In this document: positions 51,925 to 59,617 of the stretch, piece by piece
Position numbering within the stretch: the first letter of the stretch is position 1
Layout of the letters: each line of letters opens with the position of its first letter
DNA from: JABCYV01 sp035512155
Lineage (GTDB): Bacteria > Acidobacteriota > Terriglobia > Terriglobales > Acidobacteriaceae
NCBI GenBank assembly: GCA_035512155.1
Contig: DATKEN010000074.1
Span: forward strand, 47,225 to 111,224
DNA length: 64,000 nucleotides
Direction: 5' to 3'
Program-made: the position numbers and the translations under genes
The notes under the pieces: generated by a model
Seen by the model: only the letters and a program-made list of their open reading frames with translations
Databases searched by the model: none
Told to the model about the DNA's origin: nothing

Positions 51925-53853
51925 ATGAATATGAAGATTGCAAAACTCTATCTTCTGACGGCACTACTTTCCGCGCTGTTACTCGCAGGGGCTGCCTGTC
52001 AGACGGCCCAGCGACCCGTGGCTCTGCTGCCACCGGCACAGGCTAATGCGCCAGCCCCAAAGGCGGTCTCCACCGCACCAGTTCCCGCAAGCACGGCCCA
52101 AGCTCCTCATCCCAGTCCCGCACCGGCTAAGCAGACGAAATCAGACACAAAGCCTAAGACTGATCCAGTTGCTGATCTGATCGCGCAGGTCGAAAAGGAA
52201 TATCAGGCGGGGCAAGACAATTACAAAGCTGGCCGTCTGGGAGCGGCAAAGCAGAATTTTGAACACGCCCTTTCCTTGCTGGGTAGCCCGGAATATGCGC
52301 TGTCCGACAATCGTTTGGAGCCGGAGTTCGACCGAGTGCTGGAGGCTCTAAACAGTCCGGGGCTGCAGCCGACAGAAGACGATTCCAGCGCGCAGAAGTC
52401 CGAGCCCGCTCCGATCGACGAAGCCAACGAAGTAACTTTTCCTGTCGACCCGAACATCAAGGCCAAGGCGGAAGCCGAAATAAAGGCCACGCACAGCGAT
52501 CTGCCTCTCATGTTGACCGACCCGGTAGCCGGCTACATCAATTACTTCTCCACCCGCGGACGCGGCGTCCTGGAGCGGGCTCTGGTTCGCGGCGGTCGCT
52601 ACCATGACATGATTCAGAGTGTCCTGAGAAACGAGGGAGTTCCGCAAGATCTGATTTATCTGGCGCAGGCCGAGTCTGGCTTTCATCCTTTGGCAGTGTC
52701 GCACGCCGGGGCCCGCGGCATCTGGCAGTTCATGGCAAGCCGCGGCCGAGGTTATGGTTTGGAGCACAATTTATGGATAGACGATCGCCAGGACCCCGAG
52801 AAATCGACGCGCGCCGCCGCTCGGCATCTGAAAGACTTATACAACCAGTTTGGCGACTGGTACCTGGCCATGGCTGCCTACAACTCCGGTCCTGGAACCG
52901 TGCAACAGGCGGTCCGCCGAACCGGCTATGCTGATTTCTGGCAGCTTTACAAGCGCAACGTCCTGCCCAAAGAGACCCGGAACTACGTGCCCATTATTTT
53001 GGCCGTGACTATCATGGCTAAGAATCCGGCGCAGTACGGGCTTGACGAAGTAGTAGCGGAGAAACCGGTCCCGTATGAGACGGTAAAAATCGATTATCCG
53101 GTCGACCTACGGCTGGTGGCCGAATGCGTGGATGCTTCGCCCGCGACTTTGCAGGATCTTAATCCCCGCTTGCTGCGTTTTACGACACCCAAGGATTCGT
53201 CATTCGATCTGCACCTGCCGACTGGAACCAGGGATCTCTATCTGACAGCTGTAGAAACGATTCCGCGCGACATGCGGGTGTGGTGGCGCTATCACAAAGT
53301 TGCCCCCGGCGACACCCTGGCCTCGCTGGCGCGCATCTACCGCACGACCCCGAGGTCAATCTCCCAAGTAAATCATCTCGAGAGTGAGGAGGATCTTCAA
53401 CCGGAGAGCAAGCTCATCATCCCCATTGCACCGGGTAAGCATGCATCGACGGAAGATGGCGCGACATTCTCGCGCCGAGCTACTCGCTATACGGTCCACA
53501 AGGGAGACACAGTGCAGACAGTTGCCGACAATTTTGGCGTCCCCGCCACCATGGTACGACGCTGGAACCATCTGAAGGGCGATAGCCTACATGGTCGCCG
53601 GGTTGTGTATGTGCATCTTCCCCTCACGCCAAGCACGAACGAAATCCGGGCCTCGGTAGCATCTAAGTCGAAACCTGCTAAGATTTTACGGACTGACAGC
53701 CCGATCAGCGCGACGCGCCACACGGTCAAACCCGGGGAGACCCTGACCTCCATCGCCTCCACCCATCACACGACCGTAGATGCTCTAAGACGCGATAACG
53801 GTGATCTGGCGATTCTGCGCCCGGGTATGATTCTGGTGATCAAGGACCGTTAG
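51925..53853 (+). CDS. MltD-like lytic transglycosylase with three LysM domains
   Basis: It cleaves peptidoglycan glycan strands at the cell wall. An N-terminal hydrophobic leader ends LLAGAAC, a possible though imperfect lipobox. A Pro/Ala linker and an acidic region follow. The SLT domain (residues ~210-330) has the catalytic Glu in LAQAESGFHPLAVS, GARGIWQFMAS, and MAAYNSGPGTVQQAV. Three LysM repeats close the protein (VAPGDTLASLARIY, VHKGDTVQTVADNFG, VKPGETLTSIASTHH). 642 residues. Confidence 0.93.
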   Translation: MNMKIAKLYLLTALLSALLLAGAACQTAQRPVALLPPAQANAPAPKAVSTAPVPASTAQAPHPSPAPAKQTKSDTKPKTDPVADLIAQVEKEYQAGQDNYKAGRLGAAKQNFEHALSLLGSPEYALSDNRLEPEFDRVLEALNSPGLQPTEDDSSAQKSEPAPIDEANEVTFPVDPNIKAKAEAEIKATHSDLPLMLTDPVAGYINYFSTRGRGVLERALVRGGRYHDMIQSVLRNEGVPQDLIYLAQAESGFHPLAVSHAGARGIWQFMASRGRGYGLEHNLWIDDRQDPEKSTRAAARHLKDLYNQFGDWYLAMAAYNSGPGTVQQAVRRTGYADFWQLYKRNVLPKETRNYVPIILAVTIMAKNPAQYGLDEVVAEKPVPYETVKIDYPVDLRLVAECVDASPATLQDLNPRLLRFTTPKDSSFDLHLPTGTRDLYLTAVETIPRDMRVWWRYHKVAPGDTLASLARIYRTTPRSISQVNHLESEEDLQPESKLIIPIAPGKHASTEDGATFSRRATRYTVHKGDTVQTVADNFGVPATMVRRWNHLKGDSLHGRRVVYVHLPLTPSTNEIRASVASKSKPAKILRTDSPISATRHTVKPGETLTSIASTHHTTVDALRRDNGDLAILRPGMILVIKDR

Positions 53854-53961
53854 GATCAGGGATTCTCAGATCGGATTCCTGCGGTTTGAGGTCCGATGCC
53901 CGAATTCCCAATCCGGTGTAATATGCAAAGTGCCGGTGACTGACGGGCAAAACTGCTGTGC

Positions 53962-53967
53962 TATAAT
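53962..53967 (+). promoter_or_regulatory. -10 box upstream of the histone-like gene
   Basis: TATAAT lies 118 bp before the ATG at 54085. A partial -35 (TGACTGACGG) is 15-18 bp upstream. Confidence 0.4.
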
Positions 53968-54084
53968 CACGCGCCGTTCAGCCAAAACAAAGCAGTCTTA
54001 CAGTTGTCTTTACTATTTCCCAAAGAGACAGGAGCGGCGCAGCGTCCAGCGCAGAGCGCAGCCCGGAAAAAATCAGGAGGAGAA

Positions 54085-54468
54085 ATGAGTTTCGACGAAA
54101 CCCTCTACGGACGTGACGACGAAGCAGACGAATTTGGTGACAGCGGCGCTTATGGTGATGCGCTGGAGGAAGATTACGAGGAAGAAGAAGAGGAAGAGGA
54201 AGCCGAAGTGCCGGGGATGAGTGAGCCGCAACCCGAGCCTATTGTTCCTCCACCCGCGCCCAGACCCGCCGGCGGAGGCGGAGGCGCCCCAAAGCCCGCG
54301 AAGAGAAAGCCAGCCGCAAAGAAAAAGCCCGCGAAGAAAAAGCCGGCTCCGAAGAAGAAGCCAGCCAAGAAGAAGCCGGCGCGGAGACCAGCAAAGCGGC
54401 CTGCGAAGAGAAAGCCGGCAGGAAGATCAAAGAAGCCCGCCAGGCGAGGCGGACGCCGCCGTCGCTGA
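54085..54468 (+). CDS. Charge-bipolar histone-H1-like protein
   Basis: 127 residues in three parts. The first ~45 are acidic with a Glu run (EEDYEEEEEEEE). A Pro/Gly hinge follows. The last ~65 are Lys/Ala/Pro-Arg repeats of the KKPAKKKPAPKKK type ending RRGGRRRR. Such tails bind DNA or RNA and resemble bacterial H1-like (HupN/AlgP) proteins; the acidic head is unusual. ATG 54085 has AGGAGGAGAA immediately upstream. The A/G-rich sequence also makes shadow frames. Confidence 0.8.
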   Translation: MSFDETLYGRDDEADEFGDSGAYGDALEEDYEEEEEEEEAEVPGMSEPQPEPIVPPPAPRPAGGGGGAPKPAKRKPAAKKKPAKKKPAPKKKPAKKKPARRPAKRPAKRKPAGRSKKPARRGGRRRR

Positions 54469-54513
54469 CGCAGCGGATCGAAAATCTGAGTTTAGTGAGG
54501 GGAGCTTCAGCTC

Positions 54514-54552
54514 AGCCCGTGACTGCGGCCTTGCGTCGCGGGCTTTGCTTTT
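54514..54552 (+). terminator. Rho-independent terminator after the histone-like gene
   Basis: AGCCCGTGAC (54514-54523) pairs with GTCGCGGGCT (54535-54544) over 10 bp, followed by TTGCTTTT. Confidence 0.75.
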
Positions 54553-54623
54553 GCAGGTGAATCAAACCATAGGCGAGAAGGACGGTTTTCGATTTCCGTC
54601 GCCGGTTAGACCTACCACACTCC

Positions 54624-54839
54624 TTACTTCTTCCCGACGGCGGCCAGGCACTTTCCGTAAAGCTCAAGCAGGTGGGCGGCATAGTCTTCGGGCTTCGCGG
54701 CGGCGCCGCTTCCCTGGAACCCCACTCCCGAAGTGCTGGTCCGGCCGTAGCCTGTGGTCATAGCGATAAACTTCATGAGATCGAGCGCAATGTCCTCATT
54801 GCGGCGTGATCCCATCGCGAGAGCGGGTGTCTCCTCCAT
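54624..54839 (-). CDS. Small conserved-looking protein of unknown function
   Basis: ATG 54839 is preceded by GGAGGGAGGCATTC, a strong ribosome site, giving 71 residues (SRRNEDIALDLMKFIAMTTG; PEDYAAHLLELYGKCLAAV). A longer in-frame start at 54884 lacks such a site. The helical, well-mixed composition supports a real gene. No family is recognised. Confidence 0.65.
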   Translation of the reverse strand: MEETPALAMGSRRNEDIALDLMKFIAMTTGYGRTSTSGVGFQGSGAAAKPEDYAAHLLELYGKCLAAVGKK

Positions 54840-55034
54840 GAATGCCTCCCTCCAAACCGAAATGCTGGGAATGTCGTCGTCCATCGGAGCGAAAAAATCC
54901 CGGCAGAAAATCGATGATAACAGAACGCTTAGAGTGGCGAGGTGAAGCGGCCAGGCTTTCCGGAGGCTGGTTCATCGGGATTGGATTCATGGGTTGCGTC
55001 CATCTGCCGATAGGAGTGATGGAGGGAATTTCTT

Positions 55035-55205
55035 ATGGTTAACCCAGTCGCTTCTTCGAATGCAATCCACCAAACCGAAGTATCTCAGGCGGCCGCTAAA
55101 CCAGTGGCAGGGAACGCCGCTGCGAAGAACCAGCCTGCGAAGGCGCAAGATTCCGTTACTCTGAAAAGTAGGCGTGATGCCGACCACGATGGAGACTCGA
55201 AGTAG
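55035..55205 (+). CDS. 56-residue small protein of unknown function
   Basis: ATG 55035 has GGAGGGAATTTCTT upstream. The product is Ala/Lys/Gln-rich, starts MVNPVASSNAIHQTEVSQ, has KAQDSVTLKS in the middle and ends DADHDGDSK. It has no signal or membrane segment and is likely disordered. The strong ribosome site and divergent arrangement with 54839 support expression. It ends seven bases before the convergent DUF4397 gene. Confidence 0.6.
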   Translation: MVNPVASSNAIHQTEVSQAAAKPVAGNAAAKNQPAKAQDSVTLKSRRDADHDGDSK

Positions 55206-55212
55206 ACCCAGC

Positions 55213-55908
55213 TTAGTTCAAATCAGGGAGCACGGCGTCGGTAAATCCTCCTCCCTGACTGTTTAGTCCGACTACGGTCCGAACCTGGCCAGAGGTGAGA
55301 CCGAGCGGTCCACTGTCGATGACAGTGAATTTTGTATTTGTCGGAGCAAAGATCACCTCATAGTTGGCGGAGGCGCTGAGTGACTGGTAGCTCGACGCCG
55401 CCGCGAAGGCCAAGCCGCTGATGGTAGGCGTGAGAGCATCGATAGATGTGCCCGGAGGGCTGACTATATACACATCAGCGGTCCCCAGGCTGGGCGATGC
55501 GTTGACTACGCGAATGCTTACGTCGCCCGACGCCGGAGCAGTATTCTGGTCAATCAGTACCATTGGCGCCTGGTGGGCTGCCGAAAAATTCACAGCCATG
55601 ACGGTGTAGTTGTTCCCGCCACTGAGGCTCAGTGACTGGGTCACGATTGCGGTTGATGAACCGGAGGGCTCGATCTGGAGCTGCGGGGAGCCGGAATTCA
55701 CAGTCTGATAGCTGGTGGCTGTTTGATAGGCCACATTCGCGGCGAAACTATTGCCGTTCAGCAGAAAAGTCAGCAGGCTTTGGTCGGGGACTGCATTCAT
55801 CACCCTGAGCTTCGTGCTATTGGATCCGCCGCAACCCAGGCTCAGCAGGACCACCCCGAGCGACAGCAAACCAATGCCAGATGACAGCAGCTTCCAGAAG
55901 CGGCTCAC
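55213..55908 (-). CDS. DUF4397-domain lipoprotein
   Basis: GTG 55908 has GGGAGGAAAGTATC upstream and gives a lipoprotein signal (GLLSLGVVLLSLGCGG, with Cys as lipidation site). Two DUF4397-type beta domains follow (LRVMNAVPDQSLLTFLLNGN; VSIRVVNASPSLGTADVYIV). The role is unknown; it is probably envelope-attached. A longer frame upstream is rejected because it lacks a signal. A four-unit TTTAC array (minus strand) stands ~100 bp upstream. Confidence 0.85.
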   Translation of the reverse strand: MSRFWKLLSSGIGLLSLGVVLLSLGCGGSNSTKLRVMNAVPDQSLLTFLLNGNSFAANVAYQTATSYQTVNSGSPQLQIEPSGSSTAIVTQSLSLSGGNNYTVMAVNFSAAHQAPMVLIDQNTAPASGDVSIRVVNASPSLGTADVYIVSPPGTSIDALTPTISGLAFAAASSYQSLSASANYEVIFAPTNTKFTVIDSGPLGLTSGQVRTVVGLNSQGGGFTDAVLPDLN

Positions 55909-56009
55909 GATACTTTCCTCCCGAGAAGAATTAAGACGCTGAGAAATAGGTAGGCAGACAACTCCAAAAGCAGAGATGCGTGGCACCAGTCATCTGTTGC
56001 TGATCTTGC

Positions 56010-56045
56010 GTAAAGAATCGGTCAAGGTGAGTAAAGAGTTGTAAA
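56010..56045 (-). promoter_or_regulatory. Four-unit TTTAC array A, upstream of the DUF4397 gene
   Basis: Read on the minus strand, units are TTTAC (56041-56045), TTTAC (56031-56035), TTGAC (56021-56025) and TTTAC (56010-56014), spaced 10, 10 and 11 bp. The first pair is TTTAC-N5-TTTAC, the form known for CpxR boxes (GTAAA-N5-GTAAA on the other strand). The array lies 102 bp from the start codon. Confidence 0.65.
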
Positions 56046-56098
56046 GCTCGTGCCGCATGGCGGGGTTCGGAACGGCTATCTAAGCGTTGGCAATTTGA

Positions 56099-56135
56099 TT
56101 TACGAATTTTTACGTCAACTTTACTGACTCTTTAC
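56099..56135 (+). promoter_or_regulatory. Four-unit TTTAC array B, upstream of the Spy/CpxP-like gene
   Basis: TTTAC at 56099, 56109, 56120 and 56131, spaced 10, 11 and 11 bp, ends 91 bp before the ATG at 56227. It is on the opposite strand to array A, so each array points toward its own gene. Confidence 0.65.
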
Positions 56136-56226
56136 GCGGTCGAACACGACAAGGGTGTTCCTATGAATAGACCTCAATCTCGGGAGCAAGACACCCAGAT
56201 TGTTCAGGTCGGAATTGGAGATTCAA

Positions 56227-56742
56227 ATGCTAAATTTACCCACAAAAAATGCTGCGAGCTCGCGATATGAGCGCAAGGCGTTGCCTGCCGCAACGATCCT
56301 AGTTGCGCTAGTTCTCAGCCTTGGACTAGGAATCGCTTTCGGTCAAAACGCCCAAGGTCAAGCTGCTCCCGATCAATCCGGTCAAGGTGCTGGGATGGAC
56401 GGACGTATGGGCCGGCACGCCATGCCCAGCGTCGACGATCAAGTTAAGCACATGGCTAAGAAATTGAGCTTGAGCGACGACCAACAGGCAAAGCTGAAAC
56501 CCATCATCGAAGACCAGCGCAAGCAGATGGAGCAGATTCGCGATGACTCGTCGTTGTCCCGCGAGGACCGGTTCAGCAAGATGAAGAGCGTTCACGAGAG
56601 TAGTGCTTCTCAAATCAAAGCACTCTTGAACGACGATCAGCAGAAGCAGTTTGACAAGATGCAAGCGGAAAGGCGCGAACATATGGGAGGCCGTGGCCCT
56701 GGGAACGGCCGACCTCCGGGCAACGGTCCAAGTCAACCTTAG
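56227..56742 (+). CDS. Spy/CpxP-like periplasmic protein (LTxxQ type)
   Basis: A signal/anchor segment (ATILVALVLSLGLGIAFGQ) is followed by a helical region with KLSLSDDQQAKLKPIIEDQRKQM and IKALLNDDQQKQFDKMQAER. These two 'LSxxQxxKLxPI / LxxxQxxxF' units are the LTxxQ pattern of Spy and CpxP, periplasmic chaperone/sensors of envelope stress. The tail is Gly/Pro/Asn-rich. ATG 56227 has TTGGAG upstream; 171 residues. Confidence 0.75.
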   Translation: MLNLPTKNAASSRYERKALPAATILVALVLSLGLGIAFGQNAQGQAAPDQSGQGAGMDGRMGRHAMPSVDDQVKHMAKKLSLSDDQQAKLKPIIEDQRKQMEQIRDDSSLSREDRFSKMKSVHESSASQIKALLNDDQQKQFDKMQAERREHMGGRGPGNGRPPGNGPSQP

Positions 56743-56862
56743 TAAGTATCCGTGGTCTTCTCGAGCTTAGCTCTAAGCACGAGGGTCTCAGAAAAATCCT
56801 GGATCGGGACGGCGCGACGTTTGCTGATCGCGTCGTCCGGTTCCGAGGCCGGCACAAAACCA

Positions 56863-56898
56863 TTTACAAAGTTTTACGCCGCTTGACGCAATCTTTAC
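56863..56898 (+). promoter_or_regulatory. Four-unit TTTAC array C, upstream of the outer-membrane barrel gene
   Basis: TTTAC (56863), TTTAC (56873), TTGAC (56883), TTTAC (56894): the same 10, 10, 11 spacing and the same third-unit TTGAC as array A. It ends 123 bp before the ATG at 57022. Confidence 0.65.
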
Positions 56899-57021
56899 CG
56901 CGGAATTCTTCAGCGCTGGCATCTCACCTCGCAGATTGGGAGATTCGATCGCTCAGTTGAATCGGTTCGGCTGATTCGCATCGGATCTCCCTCCAGAAAA
57001 TAAATCATCCGAGGCAAATTA

Positions 57022-57636
57022 ATGTTGAGAGGATTCGCCACAGTCGTCGCGGTTGTGCTCTTCTTCGCGTCCGTTGTGTTGGCTCAGAGTCGTTCGGACG
57101 TCAGCATAAATGCCTTCGGTAGTTTCGTGACTCAATCCAGCGGCCAGCAGGTCACGCTAGCGCCGACCACCTCGGCGGGATTTCTAGCGACCTATCGCCA
57201 CGCGCTCAAGCAGCGACACGCGGTGGAGCTGAACTATGCCTTCTCCCGCAATTCTCAAAATTACACCGTGACTGATCTTTCGGGTAATCAGTCCTCGAAC
57301 AGTATTCGCTCGAGCGTCCACGAAGCGAGCGCCGACTATGTCTTCACTCCGAGGAAATCAGCCAGGCTCAGTCCGTTTCTGCTTGCCGGTGGCGGAGCGT
57401 TGATATTTAGTCCAGTTAGTAATTCCATCAACACAGCTTCGGGAGCGGCGACGGAAGCCAAAGGAGTTTTTGTGTATGGCGGCGGCGCGGACTACAGACT
57501 GTTACGCAACGTCGCGCTGCGTCTGCAGTATCGCGGGCTTCTTTATCAGGCGCCTGACTTCAACATCTTCGGTTATTCGACCGGCGGATGGCAACACACC
57601 GCGGAACCTTCGGCCGGGGTGGTGTATCGCTTCTAA
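57022..57636 (+). CDS. Outer-membrane beta-barrel protein (OmpA-N/OmpW-like size)
   Basis: A signal peptide (TVVAVVLFFASVVLAQS) precedes an eight-strand-type barrel of ~180 residues with alternating hydrophobic strands (FLATYRHALKQRHAVELNYAF, ALRLQYRGLLYQAPDFNIFG). It ends in Phe (AGVVYRF), the usual outer-membrane insertion signal. 204 residues. The function is not evident. It is a single gene with array C upstream. Confidence 0.8.
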   Translation: MLRGFATVVAVVLFFASVVLAQSRSDVSINAFGSFVTQSSGQQVTLAPTTSAGFLATYRHALKQRHAVELNYAFSRNSQNYTVTDLSGNQSSNSIRSSVHEASADYVFTPRKSARLSPFLLAGGGALIFSPVSNSINTASGAATEAKGVFVYGGGADYRLLRNVALRLQYRGLLYQAPDFNIFGYSTGGWQHTAEPSAGVVYRF

Positions 57637-57670
57637 TGTTTTGATAACGACGGAATAGTTATTATCAAGA

Positions 57671-57725
57671 ACAAGGCGTCGTAATTCATTTTCTTCATCT
57701 CTATTCTTCATTCAGACGCCTTGTT
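57671..57725 (+). other. Long-loop inverted repeat after the barrel gene
   Basis: AACAAGGCGTC (57671-57681) and GACGCCTTGTT (57714-57724) are perfect 11-bp arms around 32 bases, followed by CATTTTTCG. It may be a terminator. Confidence 0.45.
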
Positions 57726-57753
57726 CATTTTTCGATTCCCCCACGGCCCGATA

Positions 57754-58149
57754 TTACGCCGCACGGGCCACCTCGCTCATCAGCGCGAGCAGATTCTGCT
57801 CCGAGTCGCGAAAGAAGGTCATCCATAAATCGTGGTCGGGCATTCTCGCGATTACATGCGGCTCGTCTTCGAAGCGCACACCCTGGGCCACCATCTGTTG
57901 GTGAGCGGCCTTAATATCGGTTACGGCAAAGTACAAGATCGAGCTGGGATGATCGAATTCCGGTTTCTCAGGAGTATCGAGCATGAGGCGTACTCCGCCG
58001 CAATCGAAGAAAGCCAGCTTCCCCGCTGTGAACAAGAGGCGCAGACCGAGAGTGTCCCGGTAGAATGCAGTGGCGCGGTTGAGGTCGTGCACGTTGATGG
58101 CAATCTGCCCAATGCGGGAGATTCCGATTCCGGGGGTCGCGGTATCCAT
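57754..58149 (-). CDS. VOC (glyoxalase/bleomycin-resistance fold) family protein
   Basis: ATG 58149 has GGAGGAACCTACC upstream. Motifs IGQIAINVHDLNRATAFYRDTLGLRLLF, FFDCGGVRLML and HDLWMTFFRDSEQNLLALM give the metal-binding His/Glu positions of the VOC fold. The substrate is unknown. It is divergent from a MarR regulator with a shared palindrome, so it is probably its target. 131 residues. Confidence 0.88.
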   Translation of the reverse strand: MDTATPGIGISRIGQIAINVHDLNRATAFYRDTLGLRLLFTAGKLAFFDCGGVRLMLDTPEKPEFDHPSSILYFAVTDIKAAHQQMVAQGVRFEDEPHVIARMPDHDLWMTFFRDSEQNLLALMSEVARAA

Positions 58150-58172
58150 GGTAGGTTCCTCCGCTACTATAT

Positions 58173-58191
58173 TAGTTAGCATAGCTAACTA
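58173..58191. promoter_or_regulatory. Palindromic operator between VOC and marR genes
   Basis: TAGTTAGC-ATA-GCTAACTA is a perfect inverted repeat with 8-bp arms, in the 48-bp gap between the two divergent start codons and only 7 bp before the MarR start. That is the expected size and position of a MarR-type site. Confidence 0.7.
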
Positions 58192-58197
58192 TATCGT

Positions 58198-58656
58198 ATG
58201 ACGAAAGGCAAGAGAAAAAGTGAGCGCGGCCCACTTGTGCTCGGGATCGCGGATCGGCTGCATTCGGCCGCCATCCACCTGCTGCGGAGGGTCCGCCAGC
58301 AGGACACTGCGACCGGCGAGGGCCCGGCTCGGCTGTCGGCGCTGTCGGTTTTGGTTTTCGGGGGGCCTATGACGCTCGGCCAACTGGCTGCGGCGGAGCA
58401 GGTGAAACCACCCACCATGACCCGTATTGTCAACGCCCTGGAAGATGGCGGTCTGGCCAAACGGGTGGCAGACACCGGCGACGCCCGCCGGGTTCAGATC
58501 CGCGCCACTCCGAAAGGCATGCTCCTGCTGCAAGCCGCCCGCGAGCGTCGGATCGGATATTTGGCCGACCATCTCGGCACGCTGAGCGAGCACGAGCGGA
58601 GCACGCTCGGCCAGGCGGTGGAAAGTTTGGAGAAAGTGCTGCGGCGGTGGGAGTGA
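58198..58656 (+). CDS. MarR-family transcriptional regulator
   Basis: A winged helix-turn-helix protein of 152 residues. Signature segments are ARLSALSVLVFGGPMTLGQL, AEQVKPPTMTRIVNALEDGG and KRVADTGDARRVQIRATPKG. It probably represses itself and the VOC gene through the palindrome at 58173-58191. The ligand is unknown. It converges with the CI-like gene, with a 19-bp gap. Confidence 0.92.
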   Translation: MTKGKRKSERGPLVLGIADRLHSAAIHLLRRVRQQDTATGEGPARLSALSVLVFGGPMTLGQLAAAEQVKPPTMTRIVNALEDGGLAKRVADTGDARRVQIRATPKGMLLLQAARERRIGYLADHLGTLSEHERSTLGQAVESLEKVLRRWE

Positions 58657-58675
58657 AGGCTCGAAGTAGATACCG

Positions 58676-59392
58676 CTAGGTCTCCATTCCCACATGGCAA
58701 ACCCGCCCAATCAGGTAGTCTGCAGGCTTTCTGCCCGCTTCCATGGGTAGAACTTCAACTGGATAAGCAGAGTTGTGTGGACGCAAGACCAGGTGTCTGC
58801 CCGCCTGCTCCACGTATTTGACGGTGCAGACGCCGTTCTTGCTGACAGCGTACATGTTGGACTCTCCCTTGCGGTAGGGCTTCATCGAGTTGTAGTGCCG
58901 GTCGATGAGGACGGTCGCCCCCGGCATGAGGCGAGGATACATGCTCATACCTTCGCGCCCATCGGCCTTGATCAGGACAAAGCGCTCCCAGCGGTCGCGA
59001 TTACCCTCCATTTCGGGGCGCATCTTGCGCAGAAAGCTCTTCCTGAACTTAAGGATCTCCTTCACATTCATGCTCATGACTCGTGGATCGGCAGCGGCGA
59101 TGCCAGTTTCCACCACCCGCACGTTTTCAAACTCGTCATCGCTCGGAGGCAGGATGCTGGCACGCTTGTTGACCTCACCAGGTTCCAGCAGGTCCAACAC
59201 CGAAAGATGCTGTACATTCAACACCTTGTCCATACCTTCAAGGCTCAAGCCACGCTTGCGATTGAGAAAGTTGGAGATGTGCGCCTGTTTGAAACCGGTC
59301 TGTTCCGCCAACCGGAGGCCAGTCAAGTCGCCTTCATCGATGCGGGACCATAGGGTTTTGCGAAGATTTTCTTGCAGGGCGCGAAATTTCAT
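58676..59392 (-). CDS. CI/LexA-like repressor: XRE helix-turn-helix plus S24 peptidase-like domain
   Basis: The N-terminal ~65 residues form a lambda-repressor-like HTH (GLRLAEQTGFKQAHISNFLNRKRGLS). The C-terminal domain fits S24: a Ser in DGREGMSMYPRLMPGA, followed by a Lys in GVCTVKYVEQAG at the right distance. Such proteins are prophage or mobile-element repressors that may self-cleave on DNA damage. ATG 59392; 238 residues. The operator-like site at 59402-59430 is upstream. It marks the start of the right-end island. Confidence 0.85.
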   Translation of the reverse strand: MKFRALQENLRKTLWSRIDEGDLTGLRLAEQTGFKQAHISNFLNRKRGLSLEGMDKVLNVQHLSVLDLLEPGEVNKRASILPPSDDEFENVRVVETGIAAADPRVMSMNVKEILKFRKSFLRKMRPEMEGNRDRWERFVLIKADGREGMSMYPRLMPGATVLIDRHYNSMKPYRKGESNMYAVSKNGVCTVKYVEQAGRHLVLRPHNSAYPVEVLPMEAGRKPADYLIGRVCHVGMET

Positions 59393-59401
59393 GGGCGGGA
59401 G

Positions 59402-59430
59402 TATAGCATGCGCCTATAGCACTATGCTAT
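59402..59430. promoter_or_regulatory. Candidate operator of the CI-like repressor
   Basis: ATAGCA-CTA-TGCTAT (59416-59430) is a perfect inverted repeat; another TATAGCA half-site is at 59402-59408, 13 bp from the TATAGCA at 59415. The site begins 10 bp upstream of the repressor start codon, as expected for self-repression. Confidence 0.6.
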
Positions 59431-59486
59431 TCGTACTAGCCCAAAAACATCTTCATGCAAATATTTTCTTGACGATGATTATGCAC

Positions 59487-59515
59487 TTGACACAGACGCC
59501 TGTCAAGGGTATTCT
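59487..59515 (+). promoter_or_regulatory. Strong sigma70-type promoter with an embedded inverted repeat
   Basis: TTGACA (59487-59492), a 17-bp spacer and TATTCT (59510-59515). The -35 also forms TTGACA-N8-TGTCAA, an inverted repeat suited to a repressor. It would start RNA near 59522, the start of a short frame, and lead into the transposase gene. Confidence 0.6.
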
Positions 59516-59521
59516 TACGTC

Positions 59522-59614
59522 GTGAGATGGTTTCTCAAACATCCGCAAACGACGATTGGGCTCATCCTGTTAGCGATGACTATTTTGTGGCTGATGGCCC
59601 ATTACCGGGATTGA
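59522..59614 (+). CDS. Possible 30-residue single-pass membrane peptide
   Basis: GTG 59522 opens a short frame: a basic head (RWFLKHPQ), a hydrophobic stretch (TTIGLILLAMTILWLMA) and a tail HYRD. It ends three bases before the transposase ATG. The GTG would be at the predicted 5' end of the mRNA, so it would be leaderless. Its size and shape recall SOS-controlled membrane toxins such as TisB. It may equally be a leader peptide or nothing. Confidence 0.35.
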   Translation: MRWFLKHPQTTIGLILLAMTILWLMAHYRD

Positions 59615-59617
59615 CCT

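Noticed and set aside
54221..54763. 180-residue plus-strand frame in the histone-like gene
   Set aside because: It comes from the A/G-rich repeats in another phase; the frame with AGGAGGAGAA and ATG is the better choice.
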